Assembly (NCBI GenBank): GCA_025370055.1
Contig: CP073041.1
Coordinates: forward strand, 4,496,272-4,560,271
Source of the DNA: Woronichinia naegeliana WA131
Lineage (GTDB): Bacteria; Cyanobacteriota; Cyanobacteriia; Cyanobacteriales; Microcystaceae
Direction: 5' to 3'
Length of the DNA: 64,000 nt
The notes under the pieces were generated by a model. It did no database searches. It saw only the letters and a list, made by a program, of their open reading frames with translations, and was not told the DNA's origin. Below, piece by piece: positions 27,885 to 37,735 of this stretch (position 1 is the stretch's first letter; each line of letters begins with the position of its first letter). The translations under genes and the position numbers were made by a program.

Positions 27885-28982
27885 CTAACCAATTCCCAGT
27901 TGCTTGAGTCGGGTTTCGAGGAATTGTTTTCCTTGTTTTTCTCCATCTTCAATCAGCCGACGAATATTTTCAGAGGAACGATCAAGTTTACTTTCGTAGT
28001 TCAGACTTTTAGCTAAATCCTCAGACATTTCGATCATAGGAATATGATAGTCTTTATCCAGATCTTCCGAAAAAGATTTAGGGATTTTAAAGGGTTCAGT
28101 AAGATCAAGCTCTGCTAAAAATTCCTCTTTAAAGGCTCCTCTTAAAAACAAGTCATTCAGAAATTCAATTTGATCCAGACTTTGAAATAAGGAGACATTA
28201 CCTTCAAGTTCATTACGGCGATCAGCAATATCATCGGATGCCACTGGAATCTGCTCAGTGGTCGTTGGATTAATCTTGATGACCCAAAGTTCATTAGGAA
28301 TATTTTCCACTCCGACAAAATCACGCCGGATCAGAGAACGAATGGGGGGATTGTCAGAAAATAATCCATCCCAGTAGGCCAGGTCTTCAATCGTTACAGA
28401 CGGAAAAATGTTAGGAACACAGGCAGAAGCGAGGAGATGTTCGATTCTAATAGCTTCATTACGGGAGTTGAATTTACTCAATTTTCCAGTGAGGATGTTA
28501 CAAGCCCCCAACACTAAAATAGGGGAATTGGGTTGAGCACCCCATTGGGCTAAGTCTGAGAAATCAACATGGGTCTTCAGCAATTCGTTGAGGTCGGTAA
28601 AACGTTGCCGTAAACCTTGGGTCGCCATGGAAAACCAAGTTTTTACTAGAGGGGAAGAAGGACTGAGATTATATTGGGGAATAATCCCTTTACTCGCTAA
28701 TTCCAAAGATTTAATAACAAAATCATTGAATAGTTTTTCTTGATAGCTTTGGGCTGTGTTATCTTCCCAAAAATCTAGTAGTCGCTTCCATACTGGAGTG
28801 TCACCTTTTTTCAGTGCATACCAAATCAACAGGGCACAAATTGCACCGCCTGAAGAACCACTCAAGCTGACAATATGGAAATGATCTTGAATGTGATTCT
28901 CAAAAAGTGCTTTCATTACACCAGCAGTGAAGGCCGTTTGGCTGCCTCCTCCCTGACAAGCGATCGCCACTTTGGGTTTCAT
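27885..28982 (-). CDS. patatin-like phospholipase
   Basis: 365 residues from the ATG after GGAGAAAA (MKPKVAIACQGGGSQTAF); an upstream in-frame ATG at 29033 is possible. The oxyanion loop GGGSQ is followed by the nucleophile elbow SGSSGG near residue 46. The catalytic Asp is in YWDGLFSDNP near 212, where DGL replaces the common DGG/DGA. It is predicted to be a cytoplasmic serine acyl hydrolase on lipids. Confidence 0.87.
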   Translation of the reverse strand: MKPKVAIACQGGGSQTAFTAGVMKALFENHIQDHFHIVSLSGSSGGAICALLIWYALKKGDTPVWKRLLDFWEDNTAQSYQEKLFNDFVIKSLELASKGIIPQYNLSPSSPLVKTWFSMATQGLRQRFTDLNELLKTHVDFSDLAQWGAQPNSPILVLGACNILTGKLSKFNSRNEAIRIEHLLASACVPNIFPSVTIEDLAYWDGLFSDNPPIRSLIRRDFVGVENIPNELWVIKINPTTTEQIPVASDDIADRRNELEGNVSLFQSLDQIEFLNDLFLRGAFKEEFLAELDLTEPFKIPKSFSEDLDKDYHIPMIEMSEDLAKSLNYESKLDRSSENIRRLIEDGEKQGKQFLETRLKQLGIG

Positions 28983-29033
28983 AACTCTGATTTTCTCCAC
29001 AGGTAACGGTAAGAAAGACATTCCAAGACCCAT

Positions 29034-29552
29034 AATAGCCCTTTTTCCAAATTATCAAACAAGTTGGAGTATTTATTTGTGGACTACTTGATAATGAGCT
29101 TTAAGTTTTACCTATTTTTTTAAATCTTGCCATAAAGTTTTCTTAACCTTGATCCAGGATGATCTAGATAACGTTTAAGGCACGGCGATCGCTTTTTTTT
29201 CAGGAAAGATGCCTTTACAATAAACCTTTCATGGGTACGCGAGAAGGAAGTTAACGGCTAGTGCAGAGCCTAGTCCCATACTATTGAGCACGATTCCGAG
29301 ACAAATCACAAATGGAGTTACATTCAGGTAATTAATCGTTATTATTAAATATTATTAAATATATAAGTTGATAAAAATTATTAAATATATAAGTTGATAA
29401 AAAATACTACATAATAAAAAAATCCCCGTCAATTAGGAAAAAATCCGAAAAAGTCAGGCTTTAGTTAGATCCAAATTCGTACCAACGCAAAGTACACAAC
29501 TATCGTACCATCAAACAATTTAGGTGTCATATACTTTTGTAAAAGTATGCAA
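29034..29552. other. 519-bp non-coding spacer, AT-rich, with 26-bp direct repeats
   Basis: No convincing gene. It contains one HIP1-like GGCGATCGC and two perfect 26-bp repeats beginning ATTATTAAATATATAAG at 29351-29376 and 29377-29402. It probably holds promoters for the patatin gene, but none could be fixed. Confidence 0.6.
29351..29402. repeat. 26-bp AT-rich tandem repeat (2 units)
   Basis: Two perfect adjacent copies, preceded by a partial third (ATTATTAAAT at 29341). Confidence 0.85.
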
Positions 29553-31358
29553 TTAGCTACTTGAGGATGATCGCGAACCACTATTATTCTGATTAGGTTT
29601 TTGATCGCATATTTTCAACTGTTCTAAATTCCAAAAAGCTCCCCCTAAGGCTGAAAATTGAATGCCACAAAAACGATTACGAACCGCAGAAAGAGCATAG
29701 GGGTTAACTAAATAAATAAAGGGTAAATATTCTTGGACTAAAACTTGAGCTTGATCGTAGATTTTGCGACGCTCATCAAACTGAAGAATCTGGGAACCCT
29801 GAAGATAAAGAGCGGCGATTTGCTTTTCCCAATCGGAGATAACTCGTCCTTGAATAGGTTGGGTTCCAGGCTGAGGTTCCTGATTAAACATATGTAAATT
29901 ACCATCAACGTACCAAACATTCGGCGCGTGGGGATCATTTCCTCCTGTTAACCCTAAAATAATGGCATCCCAGTCCAAACTATTACTCATTTTGTCAACT
30001 AAAACATTAAAACTGATGGGACTAAAATCCACTTTGATGCCAATTTTACCTAAGTCTTCCTGAATCTGCGTTCCCATTGCTTCTCGAATTTTATTACCGG
30101 CATTCGTATTCAAGACAAATTGGACAAGATTGCCATTGGAATCTAATAATTCATTTTTAGCATTATATTGAAAACCAGCTTGCGATAAAAGTTTTTTGGC
30201 CTTTTCAGGATCGTAGTTATAACCTTTAAGATTTTTATTATAAAAGGGAGATTGGACAGAAACTTGAGAATTTTGTTTTGACCCTAACCCACGATAAATA
30301 TTATTAATCATCTGATCGCGGTCAATGCCATAGGCGATCGCTTGCCGAAAATTGAGATTATTAAACCATTTTGATTTAATCGGATCGACTAGGGGTTTAC
30401 CTTTGCGCTGACCCTGATTCAAGTTAAAACTCAAAAAACTAGTGCCATAGGCAGGCCCACCATTATAAATGGTAAAATTGCCCCGTTCTTCCTCTTTTTT
30501 AAGCAAAGAAAAATATTCAGGAGAAATCCCTACGGAATCAAGACTACCTGAACGGAATTGTAACAAAGAGGTATCGGTTGACTCCACGATCGCCCACACC
30601 ACTTCAGGAATATGGGGTAAAGCATTGCCTTGATTATCTTTTTTCCAATAATAGGGATTTTTTTCAAAAATAAGACGTTGACTGGTCACATAACTTTTAA
30701 GTTTATAAGCTCCATTGACAATCAAATCCTGGGGCGGTGTATCGGTTCCCCAGACAGTCAAAAAGATGGGGTTGCCATTTTTATCTTTTTTCTCAATGGT
30801 TTCCCGTAAAACATGGGCTGGTAAAATGGGGAGTTCCGCCGCATCTAAAAAGGGGGCAAAGGGTTCAGTAATTTGAAATTGAATACGACGATCATCTAAC
30901 TTTTGAATCTTAGGAAAAGCTTTACTTTGGCCAATCCGTAAACTGTCACGGTAATTATTAGGAATCTTGGGATTTAAGTACAGGTTATTATAGCTAAAAA
31001 TCACATCTTCGCTCGTTAGTGGCTGACCGTCTGACCACTTTAAACCATCTCTAAGCGTAAAGACGATAGTTTTATTATCCTCAGAAATTGTCCAGGATTC
31101 GGCTAAAGTTGGTTCCTTTTTGCCCGTAATCGGATTCTCGGTAATTAAGCCTTCATAGGTTAAACCAAAAATATTGGGAGATTCTGCCGATAAAACCGCA
31201 TTAAAGGTTTTGGGATCACTTAAAACGGAAAAAACAACTTGCTCCTTTACAATCGGGGTGGAACAACTAACGAACAGCATTAAACTTAAGCCGAGACTCA
31301 AAACAAGTCCAGCAAACTTTATAATTCTTTTAGATAACATTTTTATTTTCATAATCAA
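29553..31358 (-). CDS. ABC-transporter solute-binding lipoprotein, family 5 (peptide/nickel type)
   Basis: 601 residues. Lipobox LFVSC puts the lipidated Cys near residue 32. The SBP_bac_5 domain has GLTYEGLITENPITGKKEPTLAESW, TLRDGLKWSDGQPLTSEDV and FRQAIAYGIDRDQMINNIYRG. It binds oligopeptides or a similar solute in the periplasm. No permease genes are adjacent. The C-terminus is an Asn/Ser-rich tail. It lies 3 bp after a small membrane gene. Confidence 0.9.
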   Translation of the reverse strand: MIMKIKMLSKRIIKFAGLVLSLGLSLMLFVSCSTPIVKEQVVFSVLSDPKTFNAVLSAESPNIFGLTYEGLITENPITGKKEPTLAESWTISEDNKTIVFTLRDGLKWSDGQPLTSEDVIFSYNNLYLNPKIPNNYRDSLRIGQSKAFPKIQKLDDRRIQFQITEPFAPFLDAAELPILPAHVLRETIEKKDKNGNPIFLTVWGTDTPPQDLIVNGAYKLKSYVTSQRLIFEKNPYYWKKDNQGNALPHIPEVVWAIVESTDTSLLQFRSGSLDSVGISPEYFSLLKKEEERGNFTIYNGGPAYGTSFLSFNLNQGQRKGKPLVDPIKSKWFNNLNFRQAIAYGIDRDQMINNIYRGLGSKQNSQVSVQSPFYNKNLKGYNYDPEKAKKLLSQAGFQYNAKNELLDSNGNLVQFVLNTNAGNKIREAMGTQIQEDLGKIGIKVDFSPISFNVLVDKMSNSLDWDAIILGLTGGNDPHAPNVWYVDGNLHMFNQEPQPGTQPIQGRVISDWEKQIAALYLQGSQILQFDERRKIYDQAQVLVQEYLPFIYLVNPYALSAVRNRFCGIQFSALGGAFWNLEQLKICDQKPNQNNSGSRSSSSS

Positions 31359-31361
31359 TTT

Positions 31362-31742
31362 TTAAGACAGAGAGTCTTGTCTGCCCATGGCATAAATTCC
31401 CCCACTCATGGCCACAATTAACCCCATACTTATGCCCCAGTTATGGCCCAGCATCCATTCTACTAACCAATTACAAATTCCTCCTAGCACTAAAAAAGGA
31501 ATAATGCTAAACAGTGAGGCATAAAAAAGATTTTGGGATTCTCTGGCCGAACGGGTTCTTTCAAATTCGGCTTCAGAAGGATACAGCGATCGCTCGGCAA
31601 AATTAAACCAGCGTTGCAACTGTTCAATCAACCAGTTCTTAACGGTAACAGAGGCTAAATATAATCCCAAAGACCAGAGACAACTACTGGTAAGCATTAC
31701 AGTATCGATGGTAATGGTGAAGGGAATCCAGTCAGTCAGCAT
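31362..31742 (-). CDS. small membrane protein
   Basis: 126 residues. One hydrophobic segment near 12-33 and two near 75-115 (LFSIIPFLVLGGICNWLV, GISMGLIVAMSGGIYAMG), with a charged amphipathic middle (FNFAERSLYPSEAEFERTRSA). Family not recognised. It is tightly upstream of the solute-binding gene, so probably transcribed with it, and divergent from the ABC exporter. Confidence 0.65.
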   Translation of the reverse strand: MLTDWIPFTITIDTVMLTSSCLWSLGLYLASVTVKNWLIEQLQRWFNFAERSLYPSEAEFERTRSARESQNLFYASLFSIIPFLVLGGICNWLVEWMLGHNWGISMGLIVAMSGGIYAMGRQDSLS

Positions 31743-31907
31743 AGGTCAAGGAGGAAAAGGACTGTCAGCATCTTAACAAACTCAATGACGCTAACACCAA
31801 GATTTCCTGTACTTTAAAACAAAGGGAAAAGAACCGCGATCGCCGCTTCTCTCTGGAATAATTAACCTCCATTGACTATGATCGATTTATTCTGATCATG
31901 TGATCTA

Positions 31908-33653
31908 ATGGGCAATTCTCGCTTTCGTATCCTACTGAACTATCTTGCGCCCCACTGGAAGCTAATCACCGGCGGTATTATCGCGCTGTTGATCGTCAAC
32001 GCCCTGGGAGTTTATATTCCTCTTTTGATCCGCGACAGTATTGATGACCTGCATTCCACCCTCAGCTTTGAGCAAGTGGTTCGCTATGCCCTCTGGATGT
32101 TGGTGTTGGCCTCCTTAATGTGGGTTACCCGGATGCTTTCCAGGACTACCATCTTCGGAGTCGGACGACAAGTAGAATATGATCTCAAGCAGCGTATTTT
32201 TCAGCATCTTTTAACCCTTGAACCGGCCTACTTTGCGGTGAACACCTCTGGGGATTTAATGAGCCGAGCCACCAGTGATGTGGATAATGTGCGTCGTTTG
32301 GTTGGTTTTGCTGTTCTTAGCTTGATTAATACTTTTTTTGCCTATGTGTTAACCCTGCCAGCGATGTTGGCTATTCATATTCCCCTCAGTTTGATGGCGA
32401 TCGCAATTTATCCTTTCATGTTATTGAGTGTACAGTTATTCAGCCAAAAATTACGGGATCAGCAGTTAGCCGTTCAGGAACAACTCGCCGATCTAAGTGA
32501 ATTACTGCAAGAAGATATTAGCGGCATTAGTTTGATCAAAATCTATGCCCAGGAAGAAAACGAACGCAATGCTTTTCGAGAGAAAAACCACCAACTCCTT
32601 AAGGCCAATTTAAAGTTAGCAAAAACACGCAATTTACTCTTTCCCATTGTGGAAGGATTGGCCTATGTTAGCCTGCTTTTACTATTAGCCTTTGGCACGA
32701 CAGCGATTCAAAAAGGAGAAATTACCATTGGAGACTTTATTGCCCTACTCATTCTCGTAGAACGTTTAGTCTTTCCGACGACTTTACTAGGCTTTACCAT
32801 CACTGCCTATCAACGGGGAGAAGTCAGTATTGATCGTATTGAAGCCATTTTTCAGGCTATTCCAAAGATTAAAAATGTACCTCGCCCTATTGCTCTCAAA
32901 GGTCAACCACTGAGTGGGAAAATTACCGCAGCCAACCTGACCTATTCCTATCCTAATACTAAAACACCAGCCCTAAAAAATCTGGACTTTACCATTTATC
33001 CAGGGGAAATGGTCGCTATTGTGGGCCCCATCGGCTGTGGCAAATCCACTCTGGCCAATGCCTTAACCCGTCTTTTAAACATAGAGTCAGGACAACTTTT
33101 CCTCGATGGCTTGGACATTACCCAACTAGAGCTAACGGATTTACGCACCGCGATCGCCTACGTTCCCCAGGACAGCTTTTTGTTTAGTACAACAATTGCC
33201 AATAATATTCGCTATGGTCAACCCCTAGAGAGTCAAGAATTAGTAGAAATGGCAGCCCAACAAGCCTATATAGATGCCGAGATTCGCTACTTTCCCCAAC
33301 AATATCAAACTCTGGTGGGAGAACGGGGTATTACCCTTTCCGGTGGTCAACGGCAACGGACTGCCTTAGCCAGGGCCTTGATTCTGGATGCCCCCGTCTT
33401 AATTCTTGATGATGCTCTTTCCAGTGTAGATAATCAAACCGCCACGCAAATTCTGCGACAGTTATCCCAGAAACGCCACCAAACCGTTATTTTTATTTCC
33501 CATCAATTATCCGCCGCCGCCCAAGCGGATCGTATTTTAGTGATGGAGCAGGGTACAATTGTGCAAAATGGAACCCATGAAGAACTGCTACAGCGATCGG
33601 GCTTGTATCAAACCCTTTGGCAACAGCATCAACTAGAAAAAGTCTTGCAATAA
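31908..33653 (+). CDS. ABC exporter, fused membrane and ATPase domains
   Basis: 581 residues, a half-transporter of MsbA/MdlB type that would act as a dimer. The six-helix membrane domain spans residues 1-310. Walker A GPIGCGKSTLANAL is near 372, the signature LSGGQRQRTALARAL near 476, Walker B VLILDDALSSVD near 497 and the switch His in FISHQLS near 528. The likely substrate is a lipid or drug. It is followed 24 bp later by the response-regulator gene, perhaps an operon. Confidence 0.92.
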   Translation: MGNSRFRILLNYLAPHWKLITGGIIALLIVNALGVYIPLLIRDSIDDLHSTLSFEQVVRYALWMLVLASLMWVTRMLSRTTIFGVGRQVEYDLKQRIFQHLLTLEPAYFAVNTSGDLMSRATSDVDNVRRLVGFAVLSLINTFFAYVLTLPAMLAIHIPLSLMAIAIYPFMLLSVQLFSQKLRDQQLAVQEQLADLSELLQEDISGISLIKIYAQEENERNAFREKNHQLLKANLKLAKTRNLLFPIVEGLAYVSLLLLLAFGTTAIQKGEITIGDFIALLILVERLVFPTTLLGFTITAYQRGEVSIDRIEAIFQAIPKIKNVPRPIALKGQPLSGKITAANLTYSYPNTKTPALKNLDFTIYPGEMVAIVGPIGCGKSTLANALTRLLNIESGQLFLDGLDITQLELTDLRTAIAYVPQDSFLFSTTIANNIRYGQPLESQELVEMAAQQAYIDAEIRYFPQQYQTLVGERGITLSGGQRQRTALARALILDAPVLILDDALSSVDNQTATQILRQLSQKRHQTVIFISHQLSAAAQADRILVMEQGTIVQNGTHEELLQRSGLYQTLWQQHQLEKVLQ

Positions 33654-33677
33654 TTATGATGAGGAATCAAGATAAAA

Positions 33678-34475
33678 ATGAATCAAACTAAACTCTTGGT
33701 CATTGACGATCAGCTCGATAATTTTGATGTGGTGGAAGCCTTATTAGCAAGTGAAAATTATCAACTATTTTATGCTTCTAGCGGCACAAAAGCTTTCTCT
33801 TTACTGGAAAGTATGAGTCCCGATCTGATTTTGCTAGATGTCATGATGCCAGAGATGGATGGTTTACAAATTTGCTCTCGTCTCAAAGCCGATCTTCAAT
33901 ATCAACATATTCCTATCATTATGGTAACGGCTCTTACCTCTAAGGCCGATTTAGCCCGTTGTTTAGAACAGGGAGCCGATGATTTTATTAGTAAACCCTT
34001 AGACAGTTTGGAGTTACGGGCAAGGGTTCGTTCATTGCTGCGAATTAAACAACAACATGACAAATTAAAGGACTTGTTAGCCCTACGGGAAGAAGCACTA
34101 ACTTTACGGGAAGATATGTCTAATATGATTATTCATGATCTCCGTAATCCTTTATCAACCATTATCCTGGCAGCAGGAATTATCAAAAGAAATATTAATC
34201 AAACCGATAAAACAGAGACCATTCTCCACAAAATAGAGCAAATTCTAGATGCTAGTCAGCGTCTGCAAAAGATGATCGATAGTTTGTTGTTTATGGCCAA
34301 ACTTGAAGCAGGCAAAATACTATTTAATCCCATTAAGACAGATTTATATCAGTTGGGAGTAACGATTATGGCAGATTTTGAATTAATTGCGATCGCCCAT
34401 CATATTAAGCTATACAGTGAACTGCCCCCCCAAGGACAAACAATCTCAGTTGATGCCGGCACTGGTATCGTCTAG
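33678..34475 (+). pseudogene. response regulator-histidine kinase hybrid, 5' part (split by IS1)
   Basis: A receiver domain with phospho-Asp in LILLDVMMPEMDG near residue 54 and Lys in DDFISKPLDSLELR near 102. Then HisKA with the phospho-His in MIIHDLRNPLST near 152. The genuine sequence ends at 34457; the last six codons belong to the IS. Joining 34457 to 35742 restores a 365-residue protein. As it stands it makes a receiver plus dimerisation domain without an ATPase. Confidence 0.88.
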
Positions 34476-35733
34476 CTAGAAGCTATAAACGTTGCAATAC
34501 AAGAGGTTCAACAAATCAGGCGAATTTGGAGTAAGTCCTCCCAAGTTAACCCTTTTTGAATTATACCGAGAGCTACCGCAGGAACTTTTTTCGTCGTAAA
34601 ATGGCTGCGAACAAAGTTATGAACCATCCAGAAAATATCTAGCACTCGCTGTAATCCCACAACAGATTTAGCATAAGTATTTGTTCGACGACGAAAGGCG
34701 GCTAAATAGCGTCGTAGAGAACTATTAAATGCCTCAACGTGGTTGGCATGAACATCCTTGTCTTCTGGTTTTTCTGTTGTCTCAGGATGTTCAGTTTTCG
34801 GAGTTTCTACTTTCTCTAGTTTACCCTCAGAATCTCGACGTTTACTACTCTTATTTTTTAATCTTACCACCATACCCTTCGGTAATACTTTGGTGGGACG
34901 ACCTCGCTTCCCAGTCCTTAATACTTCGTGACAAATATTAAATAGCAGTTGACTATATCGCTTTTCTCCATCTGTAAATAACTGGAGAGATTCTGCACTC
35001 CTTTCAAATAATTCCGCTACCGTCATCATTGCTTCTAGAAATAATTTCTGCTCTTTTTTACCACATTTTAAATGCCAAATAAAGCGGCTAGCCCTGTCCA
35101 TGAGCACGATTGTCCACCCCTCAGAGGCACTTGCTTCTTTATTTTTTCCAACTTTTGTGTATAGTTCATCCCCTTCTATTACTAATTTAACAAATTCATT
35201 CACTAAGGCGTATAAAAATAATGTCTCTTGTAATCCTGATAATTTCTTTTCCCAATTCAATATTGTTGTTTTTGCGTAGCCGAATACTCGGGCTGCTGCA
35301 TTTAATCCTATTCCTTCCATTCTGGCTTTTAATACTTTTACAATTTCACTTAATGGGGTTTCTAAGCCAGCGATTACGCTACCATAAGTCTCAGCAAAAC
35401 AAGAACCACATTCTTGACAGATGAACATTTTACGTTCCCCGTTACCTTTCGTTTGGTAATGAGAATGTATTTTTACTTTTTCACTATAGCAATGAGGGCA
35501 GTTTTTCTGAAATAAGGCTTCCTCTTTCTCTTGAGGTAAGCCAATATCACTTAGGAGGTCAATTGAGCTTTTATTCAATGTTGACATTGCTTTCCGTTTT
35601 CCCTTTCTTTAATATAATGACAATAATAATAGTATAACAAAAACGGGAATATGTCCAGTCGTAAGTTATTTTCTATTTTCTCAAACTCTTACACCATAAC
35701 TTTTTCTAGCTTTGATCACACGATACCAGTACC
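34458..35733 (-). mobile_element. IS1-family element
   Basis: 1276 bp. Ends GGCACTGGTATCGT and, reverse-complemented, GGTACTGGTATCGT. An 8-bp duplication TTGATGCC at 34450-34457 and 35734-35741. It inserted in the kinase gene between the HisKA and ATPase domains, with its transposase on the opposite strand. Confidence 0.92.
34508..35587 (-). CDS. IS1-family transposase, single-ORF type
   Basis: 359 residues. N-terminal zinc finger (CPHCYSEK, CQECGSCF), a helix-turn-helix region GLNAAARVFGYAKTTILNW, then a DDE domain with VIEGDELYTKVG, LFTDGEKRY and the H-x-x-x-F-N-S-x-L-R motif ANHVEAFNSSLRRYLAAF. It is one continuous frame, unlike the two-frame InsAB of classical IS1. The element looks complete and possibly active. 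Confidence 0.9.
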   Translation of the reverse strand: MSTLNKSSIDLLSDIGLPQEKEEALFQKNCPHCYSEKVKIHSHYQTKGNGERKMFICQECGSCFAETYGSVIAGLETPLSEIVKVLKARMEGIGLNAAARVFGYAKTTILNWEKKLSGLQETLFLYALVNEFVKLVIEGDELYTKVGKNKEASASEGWTIVLMDRASRFIWHLKCGKKEQKLFLEAMMTVAELFERSAESLQLFTDGEKRYSQLLFNICHEVLRTGKRGRPTKVLPKGMVVRLKNKSSKRRDSEGKLEKVETPKTEHPETTEKPEDKDVHANHVEAFNSSLRRYLAAFRRRTNTYAKSVVGLQRVLDIFWMVHNFVRSHFTTKKVPAVALGIIQKGLTWEDLLQIRLIC

Positions 35734-35741
35734 TTGATGCC

Positions 35742-36059
35742 ACTATTTTACGGCGAATTATTGATAATCTTATCTCTAATGCCCTTAAATTTGCCCCAGC
35801 TAATAGCCAAGTATTATTAAGTCTAGAGTGTTTACCAGAGGATCGAGTCAGAGTTCGAGTGACAGATACGGGGCCGGGGATTGATGAAAATAGACGAAAA
35901 CAGATTTTTGAAAAATTTGAAATTGGGACATTGAAGAATAATATCTCTCAAATTGGTTTAGGTTTAGCCTTTTGCAAAATGGCCGTTGAAGCCCAGGGAG
36001 GAAGCCTAAAAATTTCAGACAATTTCCCTCAAGGTTCCATTTTTACAGTGGAAATTTAG
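35742..36059 (+). pseudogene. histidine kinase ATPase domain (3' part of split gene)
   Basis: 105 codons in frame with 34457. HATPase_c boxes: N box IIDNLISNALKFAPA, G1 VTDTGPGID, G2 IGLGLAFCKMAVEAQGG. It ends 36 bp before the IS5-family element. An upstream in-frame start (35712) lies inside the IS. Non-functional alone. Confidence 0.88.
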
Positions 36060-36345
36060 TAAAAATTTAGCAGGAACTTACCTCAAACCTAGATAGGGCT
36101 TGCTGAAAAAAGCTGAAACCTTTACGGAGAAAAATAGTAGGCGAATTAAGAACCGCTAGAATGCACGAAAATAGGGTAGAATGCCTCAAAACCATTGCAT
36201 TAAGAAGAGAGAAAGCAGATGTACCGAAAGCAACAGTACTCAATTGAAACACCAGAAAACTTGAAAAATCTGTTCGGCGGGCAGTTAGACGAAGAAAATC
36301 GTTGGATAGAAATGTCAAAAATGATTCTTTGGGAAGAATATGAGG

Positions 36346-37735
36346 GGGTGTGACCTTTAGTTGATGAAGGAAAAGAAAAGTGTTAACATGAGATGAAAAG
36401 TGACAAAGAGGAAACAATGATGACAGCAAAACTAATTAATGTAGAGGGTTCAAAGATAAAAATAGAACTAACATTAGAACTCAGTCGTTCAATGTTGGAT
36501 ACAGAAATAAATATTCAAAAAGGCTTAAACGAAGTAGGTTGCATCGCCAGCAAAGAAGCCTTGAAATATTTAGATACAGATGGTTCACCCTTAAAAATCG
36601 GTGAAGAAATCTGGAAGAGTAAGGGAGAGCAACCGAAAGAATATCAAACACCTTATGGTGAGGTTATAGTGAATCGTCATGTATATCAGCGTTCACCTTT
36701 GAGGAAAAACGTATTGCCCCTTAGAAAGAGAAGCAAGGATAATCATAACATCAACGCCATTATTGACAAAACAGGTATCCTCAAAAATGTCAGGGATGGC
36801 AGGCAAAGAGGTGAAAAATGATTTATTAGAAAATCATGGTAGAAAAGTAGCGCTATCCTATATCCAAAGATTGAGTGAAGCAGTAGGAAGTGTGGTACAG
36901 GCAAAAGAAGAAGCGTGGAGTTATGCCCCGCCCAAGGAGGATAGCCAAATTGCAACAGTGGGAATAGGATTAGATGGAACCTGTATGCTGATGTGTGAGG
37001 ATGGCTACCGTGAAGCAATGGTGGGAACCGTTTCCCTATACGATAGTGAAGGCGAACGTCAACATACAATCTATCTAGGTGCGGCACCAGAGTATGGAAA
37101 AAAGAGTTTTCTAGAAAGATTAGAAAGAGAAATTGAGCGAGCGAAAAACCGTTATCCAGAGGCAACATTGGTCGGGATAGCAGACGGGGCAGAATCAAAT
37201 TGGAAGTTTTTAGAAAAGCAAACGGAAGAACAGATATTAGATTTCTATCATGCCTCTGGTTACTTAGGTGCCTTGGCAGAAGCGTTGCATCCGAATACCG
37301 TGTCAAAACAAAAAGAATGGTTGACTGAAAATTGTCGAGAACTCAAGCATGAAAAAGGAAAAGCAGGAGAACTGCTAAATCTGATGAAAGAAGTCAAAGA
37401 AGAAAAAAGTCATTCTAAGAATCTTACCGAGAAACTACAAGCGGCGATTACTTATTACGAGAATCATCAGCATCAAATGGATTATGCTGAATACATAGAG
37501 AAAAAGTATCCGATTGGTTCAGGTGTTACGGAAGCAGCTTGTAAGACGTTGGTCAAACAACGATTATGTTGTTCAGGGATGCGATGGAAGGAAAAAGGAG
37601 CAGGAATTATTTTGAGCCTACGAGCTTTGGTATTGACCAAGGAACGATGGAGTCAATTTTGGGCAAAACTTGATCAATATGGGTTCCCTGTAGAACCCTG
37701 ATTACAACAGCTTTTATCAACTAAAGGTCGCACCC
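36346..37735 (+). mobile_element. ISKra4-family element, copy 2
   Basis: 1390 bp with the same ends as copy 1 and an 8-bp duplication ATATGAGG (36338-36345 and 37736-37743), inside the IS5-family transposase gene. Confidence 0.93.
36393..37701 (+). pseudogene. ISKra4-family transposase, copy 2 (frameshifted)
   Basis: Same protein as copy 1 except near 36690. There CAGTAGGAGG of copy 1 is CACCTTTGAGG, one base longer, so the frame shifts after HVYQRS and stops at 36821. The remaining 300 codons are open in the next frame. Copy 3 has the identical change and other shared differences, so copies 2 and 3 are sisters. Confidence 0.9.

Noticed and set aside
36690-36720. Programmed +1 frameshift at CCTTTGAGG in ISKra4 copies 2 and 3
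   Set aside because: CTT-TGA is not in the upstream reading frame, so the prfB-type mechanism does not fit, and copy 1 shows that a continuous frame is the functional state.
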